The notes beneath the pieces were generated by a model, which ran no database searches, had not been told where the DNA came from, and saw only the letters and a list, made by a program, of their open reading frames with translations. From the NCBI RefSeq assembly GCF_000485595.1, contig NW_014578826.1, forward strand, positions 14,046 to 54,773: a DNA stretch of 40,728 nucleotides. The letters run 5' to 3'. This DNA is from Priapulus caudatus. Taxonomy: Eukaryota; Priapulida; Priapulimorpha; Priapulimorphida; Priapulidae. Numbering within the stretch: the first letter of the stretch is position 1; each line of letters starts with the position of its first letter. Below, piece by piece: positions 30,416-40,728 of the stretch. The translations under genes and the position numbers were made by a program.

Positions 30416-31945
30416 GTCAAAAATGGTGCAGCTCCTAAAAGGACGCTGCACAGCTTTCACCATAGATGATAAATGTAAAAAAAACGGTCACATATAGCGT
30501 AGTTTACATAGTCCAGTATCACAACTTTTGGCCTGTGTAAGTGGTGCTAGCTGCAAACCATGACTACCTTCGTAAACCTGGTGCTCGAGAATTTAAATGT
30601 TTTCACTTGGAGGAAGACCAAAATCAATTTTTTTGCCCTTTTTCCTGATTCCATACGTAGGAATATGATACTGCGATTTTATTGTGCGTCATGTTTGGCA
30701 GTTTTACCACTGTGTCAACCTATATGTTGTGGAAGACACGTGCGTATATAAGCCTTTGGGCAAATTCCACCTGCTATAGAGACGTTCTTTTTCCCACTGA
30801 TCGTCTGATGCTTAGACCGTATGTGTATCCTGTCAAACAGTGTATTAACGCAATCCGTCCTAGCAGAAACGCTTAAAGCCCCTCGTGTACACAGTAGTCA
30901 TTGTAATGTGTGTTTAAACTAGTCACACGGCCGCGTTGGCCTACATCCGTCCGTATCACGTTTGTGGTTTTCTAGCATTAATATATTTACGAACGTAGTA
31001 TTATTTAGGATGAGTGGAATTTTAAATGAATTGTTGTACTGGTAACTGGTTATGGTCTGGTATGAAAATGCAAGGGCAAGTTCGACTGATTTATTGCCAG
31101 GACAGAACATATTGCATTGCCAGAATCGTAGTCTGAGTGAATTCCTAGGAGGTTTGGGCAGGTTTTCGTGATGCAGCTGAGTCATGGGGATAGTGGGACA
31201 CAACTCCTAGTCAATAAATATTGTGTGAAAGGGGTAGATCACAGGCGAGGGTTTTAGGTATGACGAAGTGGTGATTTACATTTATTTTAGTGTTGTTTAC
31301 ACTGGGGTTACCTACGAAATACCCAACCCTTCCCAACCCCCACCATTACATACATTTATTACAATGCAACATATCATGGTAAATCCCCGCTCTCAGTATT
31401 ATGCGTGCTTGGGTGCACGTGTGCAGGTATGCATGCGTGAGTGAGTGTATGTATGTGTGTGCGTGCGTGCGTGCGTGTGCGCGCATGTGTGTGTGTGTTG
31501 TGTTGCGTTGTGCGTGCGTGGCGTGTGTTGCGGTGCGTGCGTGTGTGTGTGTGCGCGCTAGGTTCTCATCACACGGCACACTACCGATTAGTCTTTCCCC
31601 AATTAATCGCTTAATTACTGCACTGTCCATGCAATGAAAGGCGAAATCTACAACAAATATGTACCGGCGATCTCTGCATGATGACATCAGCATAAAACGG
31701 TGCGGAATGTCCTTACGTATTCGCACGTCTGAATCCATAGAGGGCCTGTGTAAGCTCAATCACAATCAAATGCCTAAGAGCCATTTACCGATTGAAGAAC
31801 CAATTCTAATCTAATGTGTACATGCCCCCGCGACTGAAGTCCGGCGGGGTACTATGGTTTCATGTCTCTGTCCAGCCCGCCGCGCGCGCTCCGCAGACAC
31901 TTTCCCTTCCGCTTATTAACTCGACACCTAATTGACTACGTGACC
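30416..31945. other. Intergenic, no gene seen
   Basis: Apart from the 30426-30451 hairpin and a GT/GC microsatellite at 31430-31558, I see no conserved coding or RNA feature between NEK9 and the satellite. Confidence 0.6.
31430..31558. repeat. GT/GC microsatellite
   Basis: Alternating (GT)n/(GTGC)n repeat. Confidence 0.92.
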
Positions 31946-33475
31946 AAACATGGTCTAACTACATCATATTGGGGATGAAGGTGCGCAGCGTCTCAAAACC
32001 AGTCTACTTGCAACCTTTATTTGGTACCTTGAGCCTTGCCGGGCTTGATCCATATTTCCCTTCTGCGCTCTAAACTCGACACTAATTGACCTAGCGTGGA
32101 TCAAACATGGTCTACTTACACATCTTGGGGAGAAGGTGCGCAGCGATACCGAAAAACGCAGTGTGCATGCAACCCGTTCTATTTGATCTTTACCCTTGAC
32201 CGTTAGATCATATTTCCTTTCTGCTCTTATAAGCTCGGCCCCAGCTAATTGACCTCCGGCGCTAGGCCAAACTTGGTAATACCTTGCACCTCTTGGGAGC
32301 AAGGTGCACAACGTACTCAAAGAACCAGGTCACTGGCAACCTTTATCCTTTGACGCTTTACCCTTGACCTTGAATCATATTTCGCCTTCAGCACTCTATA
32401 AGCTCAGCCCCCATTTACCGGTAGGCTATCAAACTTGGTATCTTTACACATCGTTGGGGATAAGGTGCTGGTTGCGTATCCAAAACAGGGTCCTGTGCAC
32501 CTTCTTATGTTGACCTTGACAGGACCTTTGACCAATATTTTCCGTTCCGCTCTATAACACCGCGGCCGCCGTCAATGTGATCCCTAGCACTATCCTAAAA
32601 TCTTGTATACCTAACATCTTTGGAGACTAGGTGTGCACTCGTTAGCCAAAGACTCGACGTCACTGCGCCTGTTATTTGACCTTCGACCTTGATCATCTTT
32701 CCGCTCCTGTGCTCTATTACACTCGGCCCCTAATTGACCTAGCGCGATGACAAATTGTGTAGTACTTACACATCTGTGGGATAATTGATGTGTCGGCGTA
32801 CCAAAACCTACGTCACTGGACTGGCGACTTTTATTCGACCTTGACATTGACCTTGAGCATATTTGCCGCTTCCACTCTATAACTCGGCTCTAAATTTGGA
32901 CCTTACGGCGTGGACTCAAACATGGTCTACTTACACATCTTGGGGATGAAGGTCGCAGCGTACCAAAACATGGTCGACTGCAACCTTTATTTTACCTTTA
33001 CTCTTGACCTTCGATCATATTTCCCTTCGCCGCTCTCAAGTAACTCAGTCCCCTAAATTGACCTTAAGCGCTACTAAACTTGTATACTTTGCACATTCTG
33101 GGGAGAAGGTGCACAGCGTACCAAACGAGGTCACTGCAACTTTATTTGACGCTTGTACCTGACCTTGATCATATGTCGCTTCCACTTCTATAACCTCAAG
33201 CCCCGTAAATTTACCTAGCGGCTACCAAACACTTGGCTATACTTACACATCTTGGGATAAAGTGGTGTTGCGTAGTCAAAACCTAGGTCATGTGAGTCCT
33301 TTATTTGATCCTTTGACATTGATCCTTGACCATATTTTCCTTCCGCTCTATTTAGCCGGCGCGCCTAATTGTACCTTAGGCGCTACGCAATCTTGGTACT
33401 TACAGCATCTTGGGAACAGGTGTTCGCGTCACCAAAAACCCTAAGGCAACCATCTTTAACATACTTACATGCTCA
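31946..33475. repeat. Degenerate satellite, roughly 150-165 bp unit, about 10 copies
   Basis: Units share CTTACACATCTTGGGG, AAGGTGCGCAGCGTACCAAA, CTGCAACCTTTATTTGACC, TTGACCTTGATCATATTTCC and CTATAACTCGGCCCCTAATT in that order. Indels are frequent in all copies. Short ORFs within it are not conserved between copies. Confidence 0.88.
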
Positions 33476-34450
33476 CTGGTGCAGATGAGTTGTGTAACAA
33501 ACGTTTGTGCTTTGTGAAGTTTATTTAATCTTACCTTACGCTTCTAACGTTCTTACAGAGATATTCATTCATACTAGATCAGCGGGGGATATCCATGTAC
33601 GTTGGCGACAACTACCCATCTTTCTAGTTATTATTATACTACATAATTTCATTCCCCCGTGTTCGCTTCTCATCAGGGGGGGGGTGTCAAATTAACACTT
33701 CCTATTTCATGTTTAGTCAGAATCGTGACTGGGTTATATCCTACGTTTGATTTCGTGATTTGTGTCATCTATTGTGAAGCAAAAATTTCTGAAGATGTTC
33801 TATATTGTAACCGCAATGCGTATCCCAAATTCCCAAATGAAAAAAACAATAATTCAGCGCAGTCAGTTTCATTGTGGTTTTACGCTTGGCGGTAAGTTTG
33901 CAGATTTTGATTTTTGCCAACGTATATCATATATAATATATAATACTATATATATATAATAATATCTATAGTATATTATAAATATATATACTTAGTCAGG
34001 GGTTAATAATGAAATTTTCATTATGACATGTCATTGTCAGGCCTAAATTGACTTACTCCAGCGAATTTTCTATGGTAAAATTTGTAAAAAAACAAAAAAT
34101 ACATTTTTTTACCCATTTAAATAGTAAGGAACTAACGTTACTCAAATATATCCTGCAACTATCTCACCTCTGATAAATATGTTTTACGTTGTGTTAAATT
34201 GCAATAATCAGACGATTGGTAATTTCTGTTTGTCTAACACGATTCCGCCAGTCACTGTTCAGATACTGCGTCCTTGCGTTTTCACCGGCAAATTAGGCGC
34301 ATATACAGAAGGTATATAGAGCAATGAAAATAGTAAACAGAACAGCTAATTGTATTTTCATACATCTTATTTGTACAAATAACACACCCAATATACTAGC
34401 TTGATGTGCTAGAAATTACGGTGACGTAATCACTTTAAAACGCTGCATAG
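33476..34450. other. Intergenic, AT-rich in part, no gene seen
   Basis: (TA)n-rich sequence at about 33930-33995 and a small palindrome (ATAATGAAATTTTCATTAT) near 34006. Nothing else is supported. Confidence 0.55.
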
Positions 34451-34710
34451 GGTCCTATGTTCCCGCCAGGGTACTGCCGGACACGTACCTGGGTACGGTC
34501 CGGTATATCCGAACGTACCCTGGTCACTATTTGATATGGTTCAGGGGTTTAGACATTAGGGTTCGGGTTCTGGGTTAGGGAGTAGGCGTAGGCAACTCCC
34601 TAGAGCTCTCGTTAGTGGAGTAGAACGAGTACGGTCGGCATATTACGTTCCGGTATACGGCCGACCCCAGGTAACGTTCCGAGGGCAGTAACCCGCGGGG
34701 GACATAGACC
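34451..34710. mobile_element. 260-bp MITE with about 30-bp inverted ends
   Basis: The left end GGTCCTATGTTCCCGCCAGG... corresponds to the reverse complement of the right end, GGTCTATGTCCCCCGCGGG.... Inner segments such as CCAGGGTAC/GTACCCTGG also pair. A short TTAGGG-like stretch sits in the middle. No target duplication was found. Confidence 0.6.
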
Positions 34711-35164
34711 TTCGTCTCAGCATTATTGAACCCCCTGATATATATATATAATATATTACTACTAGATTATATATATATATGAGATATACGATAAATAGAT
34801 TAGATATAGATAGTACATAGATAAATATAGATGCACATTAGATCTCATGCGCTAAAGTAAAAAATTATACGATCACGAACTACGAGCTTCGAATAGGCTA
34901 TAGTTTCATCAGGTATATTGCAGTAAGCGTTACTACGCCAGCTTTTCGTTCAGTTAGCTTCTGAACTCTGGGCATAACTAGTCTGACAACTACCCCCGAT
35001 CTATCCCGTGTATACGATGCCGTTTGCCAAGCGAGGTGAACCCAGTCCCCCCTATCAAATAGACCGACTGTATAGAGCTGGCTAACGCTTGCAATCGATA
35101 TAATGACGCCTATGCTAGTCGCGCCTCCTGTAAAGAACTGCGTTAGCTGTGCAGGCACGTGTTC

Positions 35165-35660
35165 TCTCTTTCTCGCGCAGAGAGAGACGGAGGGAGTACT
35201 GACGTGAGAAGTTGCACAGAGAGAGTGAGAGAGAGATGAGAAAGAGAGCGATGAGAACAGAGACAGGAGAGTGGAGAGGAGAGAGAGAGTGAGTGAGAGA
35301 GACGAGAGAGAAGAGATAGAGACGAGAGAGAGAGAGACGAGAGAGAGAGAGATGAGAGGACGAGATGAGAAGAGGCGGAACGAGAGAGACAGAGGACAGA
35401 GACGCGCAACAGAGAGGAGAGAGTAGAGAGAGAGAGAGAGAGAGAGACGAGAGAGAGAGAGAGAGTGAGAGTGAGAGTGAGAGTGAGAGAGAGAGTGGGA
35501 GCGAGAGAGAGAGAGAGAGAGGAAGGTAGAGGGCTAGAGAGAGCAAGTGCGAGGCAGAAACACACACGCACACGTACACGAACGCACGCACGCGCACACA
35601 CACAGAGCAAGTGCGTGGGAGAGAGTGCGTGGGAGAACACCACACAGTGAGAGAGAGACA
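35165..35660. repeat. 500-bp (GA)n tract directly upstream of MPV17L
   Basis: A near-pure GA/GAGC/GTGA purine tract with a short CACG array at 35560-35602, ending about 25 bases before the MPV17L start codon. It may form part of the 5' UTR or promoter. Confidence 0.93.
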
Positions 35661-35683
35661 GAGACGCGTGCATCACTGTGACC

Positions 35684-36023
35684 ATGAACGCACTCCGGCA
35701 TGTGACAAGAAACCTGCGCAAGTATCCGATCGTCGCGAATTCGGTCACCTACGGCGGCCTCTACATGGCGTCGGACCTCACGCAGCAGACGCTCCGACAC
35801 TATTACGTCACGGGCCGCGGCGACGAGCACCGCCTGCAGGTCGACTGGCGTAGCGTCGGCAATTTCGGCGCGACAGGAACCTTCCTGCTCGGGCCGATCG
35901 TCTTCCTGTGGTACCGGATGCTCGACCACTGGATGCCCGGGAAGGCCCTCAGGATACTCATCCCGAAGGTTGTGGTCGATCAGGGCGTGCTTGCGCCCTG
36001 CACGCTCGCTCTTTTCTTCGCAG
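35684..36023 (+). CDS. MPV17L: MPV17L exon 1
   Basis: It encodes residues 1-113 and ends one base into codon 114, before GTAGGT. GC-rich coding sequence follows abruptly after the GA tract. Confidence 0.93.
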
Positions 36024-38999
36024 GTAGGTGGATCATTGTAGTCTAGCTAGCTACTAGGATGCACTCTGGCGGTGACTAAGTTGGCTCTAGCCGCGTATAG
36101 CCGGATGGGCACGTGTATGCGAGTAATATGCCAGCGGAGGTCATACACGTCACTGACCGGTTTCTTATCGCTTCCGTATTTTACCGCGTGCGCGTGCTGC
36201 GTGCGCGTGCTGCGTGCGCGTGTGTTATTTGTGGAAGTTTAGCTTGCTGTCATTTCTGCCGCACTTTCTTGGATTGGTGCCAACTGGAGAATGAGGTGGT
36301 GAAGTGCATGTGAGTGAGTGCGATTTCTCCCGTGTTCGCGTGTGCGCAATGTTCGTGGCGGTGAACGCGAGTGTGACCTCTGCATGGCAGACGCTGCGCT
36401 ACAGCCGCGGATGCGCGTGTACGAATTACATTGATCTAAAGTACGAAGCGATGGCGCTCGACAGAGGTTGTAGTCTAACGATCTAGGCGGCATGGTATCT
36501 CTTCATAGCGCTTCGATGGGTTGTTTGTTTTAACGATAAAGGAACTGGAGCTGATACGTTATTGGTTCCTGCAGGCCCGTAGCTAACCCGACCAGGCTGT
36601 GTGACTAACGTCAATACACCAAGGCTAGACCAAGGCAATAGGCAATAGGCACCAAGGCAATAGACTAGGGTATTCTAACCCTAGCAATACCGTTTCTTGG
36701 AGCTAGCCCGTAGCCAGCTTTATGTTGGGGGGGGGGTTCGTTTTTAGCTCATCTGACATAGTCAGATGCAGCTTGTAGAATCGCATGATCGTCCGTCCGT
36801 CCGTCCGTCGTCCACAGTTGGGCACAAATCTTAACCGCTCGACGTACGTCACGATATTCGGCGTCGTTGGGGGATCGTCAAAACGAGTTGGGATGTCGAA
36901 GCTGGGGGCAAAGGTCAAGAGGTGTAAAAGAAGGGGGAACATTCACTCCTTAACTTAAGGTATAGGGGAGGAAATGCAGAATTGCGGCACAAATCTAAAC
37001 GGCTCGACCTAGGCTCGTGATAGTCGGTGTATAGCATCATGGTAGGAAAAGCCATCACTGTGCCGAAATTGGAGGTCACAGGTCAAAGGTCAATGGGCAC
37101 AGGGCAGATTTTAGACATTTTCTGAGGACATGGTCTGCACGGAGCGATTGAAAAACTTTTTGTTTCAGCGGGTGACCTTAGCATTTTTATGGCTTTATTG
37201 AAAGGACCATGAAATGTCCCTTCTGCTGACATGCGAAGAGTAAGTGTCGTAACCTTTTGACCCTCAAGAGGAGGTTAAACATGGATTTGTTGACTGTTAA
37301 CAAAGGAGTGAACTGCTTTTGCTATTAGAGCCCACTCCCCACCTCCCCTTCCCCTCCCCCCACCCCCTCTCCCCGCCCCTTCCCCCACCCCCCCACCCCC
37401 TCCCCCCACCCTCCCCCTACCCTCCATCTGCGATAGTGGCGTGTCCTAACAATGATGTGTACGCAACTGCGTGTCTGCCATATCTGCGCCTAACAAATGT
37501 GGTACTACGCACGACTGAAATTTTACGTTTATAATCGTAGCAACAGACTCAGATAGATGAGCCCAGACGCTCTGCCGGCTCTTGTTCAATGTTAGCAATC
37601 TGCTCGGCAGGGGCGCTGTACAGGATTTGTACCAGGGGGGGGGGGGTCTAACCGTAACCCAAAGTTAGACGCACGCGAAGGGGGGGTCTGGGGGGCCCTC
37701 CCCCAAATTTTTTTTAAATTACACCCCTCAGATGCGTTTTCTGCGCGAGCAAGGGGGGTCTGGACTCCCTGACCCCCCCTGCCTCCCTGTACACGCCCCT
37801 GCTCGGGCGCGAAGCGACCAGGTGAGGGAGCCAAGCGACGCGAGCGGGGGAGGGTGTGGGAGGGGGTGTTCACTGTTCACCCTCCGCACGATGGAGATTT
37901 TGCAATTATTACACTAAAATGGAGCGACCTGAGGTGAAATTCTTGCAAATTTCAACAAAAATCTTTTTTTGCTTGGGGGGGACGGCTCGGGTGGGGGGGG
38001 GTTCGTTCGAACCCCCCGAACCCCCCTGGCTACGGGCCTGGTTCCTGCACAGGCACTTGGAGCGTTTCAATAAAATATAATGCTAAATAAATACGAATAA
38101 GAACAATTTCCTGTAAATGCCGTGCAAATGCTCCTCTGCAGCACACACTATATATATGTGTCAGTGTGCGGCAGCGTGCGTGCGGTACATGTGTGTTGCA
38201 GAGGAGCATTTGCACGGCATTTACAGGAAATTGTTGGCAATAATAGGCGAAAGAGAGTAGAGAAACATTAAGACTTTGGTAGTAAATAGATTTCGTATTT
38301 ATTTAGCATTATATTTTATTGAAACGCTCCACGTGCCTGTGGGTTCCTGCGCATATGCCAGTCACGCCTGTAGCCTACACGTCTACGACGCGACCCCAGT
38401 ACCTACGCGTGCAGCAGTTATATCTCCCCTCTGTTTTCAGCTCTGGGTACTCTCGAAGGGAAGTCTGTCGCAGATGTAAAGAAAGAGATCAAGCAGAAGT
38501 ATCTAACAACATACTTGGTAAGAAACGTGTTCCTCATTCCTATTCCTCACGCGTCCATCTAGTTTTGGGTTACTCAAAAATATTTTTGTCGGTTTATGAT
38601 TATACTGATGATTTATGATTATACCTATAGACTGACTCCATAAGTCGATGTTTGCACGTCGCTAGGGGCAGCAGCCACAGGGACGTTTAGTTTGGAATCA
38701 GTCTATTATTTGTCGGGATGTACATCGTTATGTAGAGTCCTATAGACACAGTTTAGACAGTGATGTAAAGGGGCGTTCTCTGTGTGAAGTTTATGCAATC
38801 CTTAGTTCAGTGATAGTTCAAGCCTCCATATCGTAAGTATCAGAGGGGACGGTATACTTATCGTTAGCAGGTGGGTATGAGAGAGATTCTGTGACTGCCA
38901 TGACCGGGTATATCAAATGCATTGGCGAAATTAAAGTGTTTGCATTATTTGCTTTAACTAGTGATATTTGCTAATCTGCAAATGGAATGTGTGTGTGTG

Positions 39000-39031
<32 letters not shown>

Positions 39032-39285
39032 TGTGTGTGTGTGCGTACGCTCTACCGGTTTACTTGTAATTTTGTATTACTGTAATTTTACCTGTTAGTT
39101 GTTTTCCTCTACAGGTGTCATGGTTATTTTGGGCACCAGCGCAGCTACTCAACTTCTACTTACTGCCTCCACACTTCCGCACCGTCTACGTTGGATCAGT
39201 TGCTCTCATTTGGACAACCTTCCTCTCTTTCGTAAAACATGCTGACGGGACTAAACTTAGTGATGCTGAGGGGGAATCAGGCTGA
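35684..39285 (+). CDS. MPV17L: MPV17L-like (Mpv17/PMP22 family) membrane protein, complete
   Basis: Three exons (35684-36023, 38441-38517, 39115-39285) with GT-AG introns join in frame to 195 residues, close to the roughly 196 of vertebrate MPV17L. The start is the ATG in GACCATGA. Visible landmarks are LRKYPIVANSVTYGGL (11-26), DLTQQ (31-35), DQGVLAPC (99-106), LEGKSVADVKKEIKQKYLTT in exon 2, and the family signature in exon 3 (W-x-PAQ-x2-NF, with W145, Q149 and N152). Four hydrophobic segments fit the family's four-helix topology. Family members sit in the mitochondrial inner membrane or peroxisomes; MPV17L is linked to control of reactive oxygen. Assignment to MPV17L rather than MPV17 or MPV17L2 is by overall resemblance and is less certain than the family. 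Confidence 0.92.
36572..38039. mobile_element. 1.47-kb element with CAGGCCCGTAGC ends
   Basis: The left end CAGGCCCGTAGCTA (36572-36585) is matched by TGGCTACGGGCCTG (38027-38040) in inverted orientation. GGTTCCTGC occurs at 36564-36572 and 38040-38048. A second end-like sequence (AGCCCGTAGCCAG) lies inside at about 36703. No transposase ORF is visible, so it is probably non-autonomous. Confidence 0.72.
37330..37426. repeat. C-rich tract
   Basis: About 95 bases of C runs broken by A or T, inside the 1.47-kb element. On - this is a series of G runs able in principle to form G-quadruplexes. Confidence 0.9.
38048..38341. mobile_element. 294-bp fold-back MITE, TSD GGTTCCTG
   Basis: The outer arms 38048-38098 and 38292-38341 (CACAGGCACTTGGAGCGTTT...) and inner arms 38102-38149 and 38191-38235 are near-perfect inverted copies. 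A 55-base insertion is present in the right arm only. GGTTCCTG flanks it exactly (38040-38047 and 38342-38349). Eight-base duplications and CA-starting ends fit the hAT superfamily. Confidence 0.82.
38441..38517 (+). CDS. MPV17L: MPV17L exon 2
   Basis: 77 bases between TTTTCAG and GTAAGA complete codon 114 and encode residues up to LTTYL (139). The phase change 1 to 0 fits both neighbours. Confidence 0.92.
38988..39048. repeat. (GT)n / (GTGC)n microsatellite
   Basis: It lies in MPV17L intron 2. Confidence 0.95.
39115..39285 (+). CDS. MPV17L: MPV17L exon 3 and stop
   Basis: It encodes VSWLFWAPAQLLNFYLLPPH, RTVYVGSVALIWTTFLSFVK and an acidic tail ending EGESG, with TGA at 39283-39285. It carries the Mpv17 family signature. 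Confidence 0.94.
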   Translation: MSWLFWAPAQLLNFYLLPPHFRTVYVGSVALIWTTFLSFVKHADGTKLSDAEGESG

Positions 39286-39464
39286 GAGAGGAATTACAGA
39301 GATTACTGATATCTTACAGAGGAATTAGGACGGATGGGAGATCATGCAGGTGGGGGGAGGGGAATATAAAAGATCGTGTAAATGAGATTAGGCTATGAGA
39401 TTCCGAGGGAGACTAAGATAAGAGATATCTTGCAGGTGAGACTAAAATGAGAGCTTGTGGGAAG

Positions 39465-39609
39465 AACTAGGATGAGAGATACTGTGGGTGGGACTAGGAT
39501 GAGAGATGCTGTGGGTGGGACTAGGATGAGAGATGCTGTGGGTGGGACTAGGATGAGAGATGCTGTGGGTGGGACTAGGATGAGAGATACTGTGGGTGGG
39601 ACTAGGATG
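39465..39609. repeat. 27-bp minisatellite GATGAGAGATGCTGTGGGTG
   Basis: Five near-identical copies of GATGAGAGATRCTGTGGGTG plus GGACTAG, with decayed copies upstream. It begins about 180 bases after the MPV17L stop and runs into the single N. Confidence 0.93.
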
Positions 39610-39610
39610 N
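39610..39610. other. Single N between two unrelated repeats
   Basis: One N joins the 27-bp minisatellite to a (CA)n array. It may be a contig join or a failed consensus base. Confidence 0.95.
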
Positions 39611-39688
<78 letters not shown>

Positions 39689-39795
39689 CACAGACATACA
39701 TTCACAGAAACACACACACACACACACACACGCACACACACAGAAACACAGACATACATTCACAGAAACACAGACATACACTCAGACAGACAGAT
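39611..39795. repeat. (CA)n microsatellite with 35-bp sub-repeats
   Basis: A pure (CA)n run of about 70 bases is followed by units containing GAAACACAGACATACATTCA. Confidence 0.95.
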
Positions 39796-39845
39796 ACCCT
39801 AAAGTAAGCTTAGGCTTCATCGTCGTGATGACGGGATGCTTGCAG

Positions 39846-40002
39846 GGATCGGACCTGGAGGATCCAATGAAGATGGGAATCATCCCACGCATAGTGCAGG
39901 ACGTCTTTAACCACATCTACCAGATGGATGCGAATCTCGAATTCCACATCAAGGTCTCCTACTTTGAGATCTACATGGACAAGATTCGGGATCTGCTCGA
40001 TA
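39846..40002 (+). CDS. KIF5: KIF5 exon a
   Basis: The acceptor TTGCAG ends at 39845. It encodes [20 protein letters not shown] onward to DKIRDLLD and ends one base into the next codon before GTAAGT. Confidence 0.94.
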
Positions 40003-40442
40003 GTAAGTGGAATGCCAGTCTCTCACTCTGGTCGTGAGCCACTGAAGGTTAATGATCCTATCCGAGCAAGCGAAATAACCTGTACATTATTACTAGGTCG
40101 ATTAATTTTTTTTAATGCTGATAGGTATTTTATGTTGGAATCACCCAGTATAATATGGCAGTATATGTGTCTCAGATTTAAAAATACAAATAAAGTCATC
40201 CAAGATAGAAAATGGATAGAGGCTTATATCCCACCCCAACCTGTAGCTTTGTATTCCCACAATCCCTTTGATTTGGCTCTATTGATATAAGAAGGGTGTG
40301 TGTATGTAAGTGTTGTGTTCATGTCTTTATGACACAACTGAATCTCTTGCTATCTACTTAAATGCTGATTAACTTGCCCGTTTCAGTTTCGAAGATCAAC
40401 TTGGCAGTACACGAAGACAAAAACAGAGTGCCGTACGTGAAG
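39846..40442 (+). CDS. KIF5: Kinesin-1 heavy chain (KIF5) motor domain, internal exons, partial
   Basis: Exons 39846-40002 and 40387-40442 join in phase 1. They encode [35 protein letters not shown] and [19 protein letters not shown]. The YxEIYxDKIRDLL and [11 protein letters not shown] blocks are specific to the kinesin-1 motor, covering roughly residues 95-165. Kinesin-1 walks along microtubules carrying organelles and vesicles. The preceding exons with the P-loop (GQTSSGKT) are not in the window, although only about 560 bases separate this exon from the MPV17L stop. The gene continues past the window end. Confidence 0.94.
40387..40442 (+). CDS. KIF5: KIF5 exon b
   Basis: The acceptor TTTCAG ends at 40386. 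It encodes (I)[18 protein letters not shown] before GTGAGT. The first residue is Ile where most kinesin-1 proteins have Val. Confidence 0.94.
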
Positions 40443-40499
40443 GTGAGTCTTACGACGGGTATCGGTGACCTGAGAATGCTCACAGCATTAATTGTGAGA

Positions 40500-40728
40500 A
40501 TGTGGCTCTTTCCATATTGTCTCTCGCTGTCTCTCCCTATCTCGCTCTCCCCCTCTCTCTCTCGTCTCTGTCTCTGTTCCTGTTCATGCCCCTGTCTCTT
40601 TCTGTCTTTTTCTGTCTCTGTCTCTCCCTCTGTCTCTCTCTCTCTCAGGCGCTCTGTCTGTCTGTCTCTGGCTGTCTCTCGCTCTCTCTCTCTCTCTCTC
40701 TCTCAGGCGCTCTGTCTCTCGCTCTCTC
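40500..40728. repeat. (CT)n-rich tract in a KIF5 intron
   Basis: (CT)n and CTGT repeats run to the window end. TCTCTCTCAGGCGCTCTGTC occurs twice. The CAG sites look acceptor-like but are followed only by repeat. Confidence 0.93.

Noticed and set aside
31946-33475. Protein-coding gene across several 60-80 residue ORFs
   Set aside because: The ORFs fall at different phases of a degenerate satellite and are not shared between units.
34555-34585. Interstitial telomere repeat
   Set aside because: Only two or three imperfect TTAGGG-like units inside a MITE.

Overview
This is nuclear DNA from a multicellular animal, most likely a marine invertebrate; I cannot name the species. The genes are split by GT-AG introns, and much of the sequence is microsatellites, minisatellites and small DNA transposons. 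Three conserved animal genes lie on the + strand, in the order NEK9-like, MPV17L-like and kinesin-1 heavy chain (KIF5). One class A GPCR lies on the - strand inside a large NEK9 intron.

Layout. 600-30354: 15 exons of a NEK9-type kinase (end of the kinase domain, the RCC1-repeat propeller, a C-terminal coiled coil and the stop codon), with a poly(A) signal at 30410; the 5' exons lie before the window. Exons 4 and 5 are separated by a 19.5-kb intron. That intron holds the antisense GPCR (7834-8933), a PIF/Harbinger-type element with 22-bp terminal inverted repeats and a decayed ALP1/HARBI1-like transposase fragment (11403-13980), about 1 kb of GT/GC-alternating DNA, a roughly 40-bp satellite, an AT-rich block running into a 25-base N gap, and a 25-bp satellite. 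30355-35683: intergenic DNA with a degenerate 160-bp satellite, a 260-bp MITE and a 500-bp GA tract. 35684-39285: a complete three-exon MPV17L-like gene of 195 residues, whose first intron holds two adjacent transposons sharing a repeated target sequence. 39846-40442: two internal motor-domain exons of KIF5, lying beyond a single-N junction at 39610; the exons that should precede them are not in the window.

The host genes have unrelated functions (mitotic kinase signalling, a mitochondrial/peroxisomal membrane protein, microtubule motor) and I see no operon-like link. The most interesting structure is not a gene. It is a set of very short (35-73 bp) near-perfect palindromes scattered over 4.7-22.7 kb. 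Most have ends of the form CA(R/C)GAG...CTC(C/T)TG, several have an ACATGT centre, and four are flanked by exact 7-bp direct repeats. They look like a family of miniature palindromic insertions with target-site duplications. Several tandem-repeat blocks carry many apparent indels, and the two N junctions plus the AT-rich block suggest long-read consensus and scaffolding problems, so local order there should be treated with caution.
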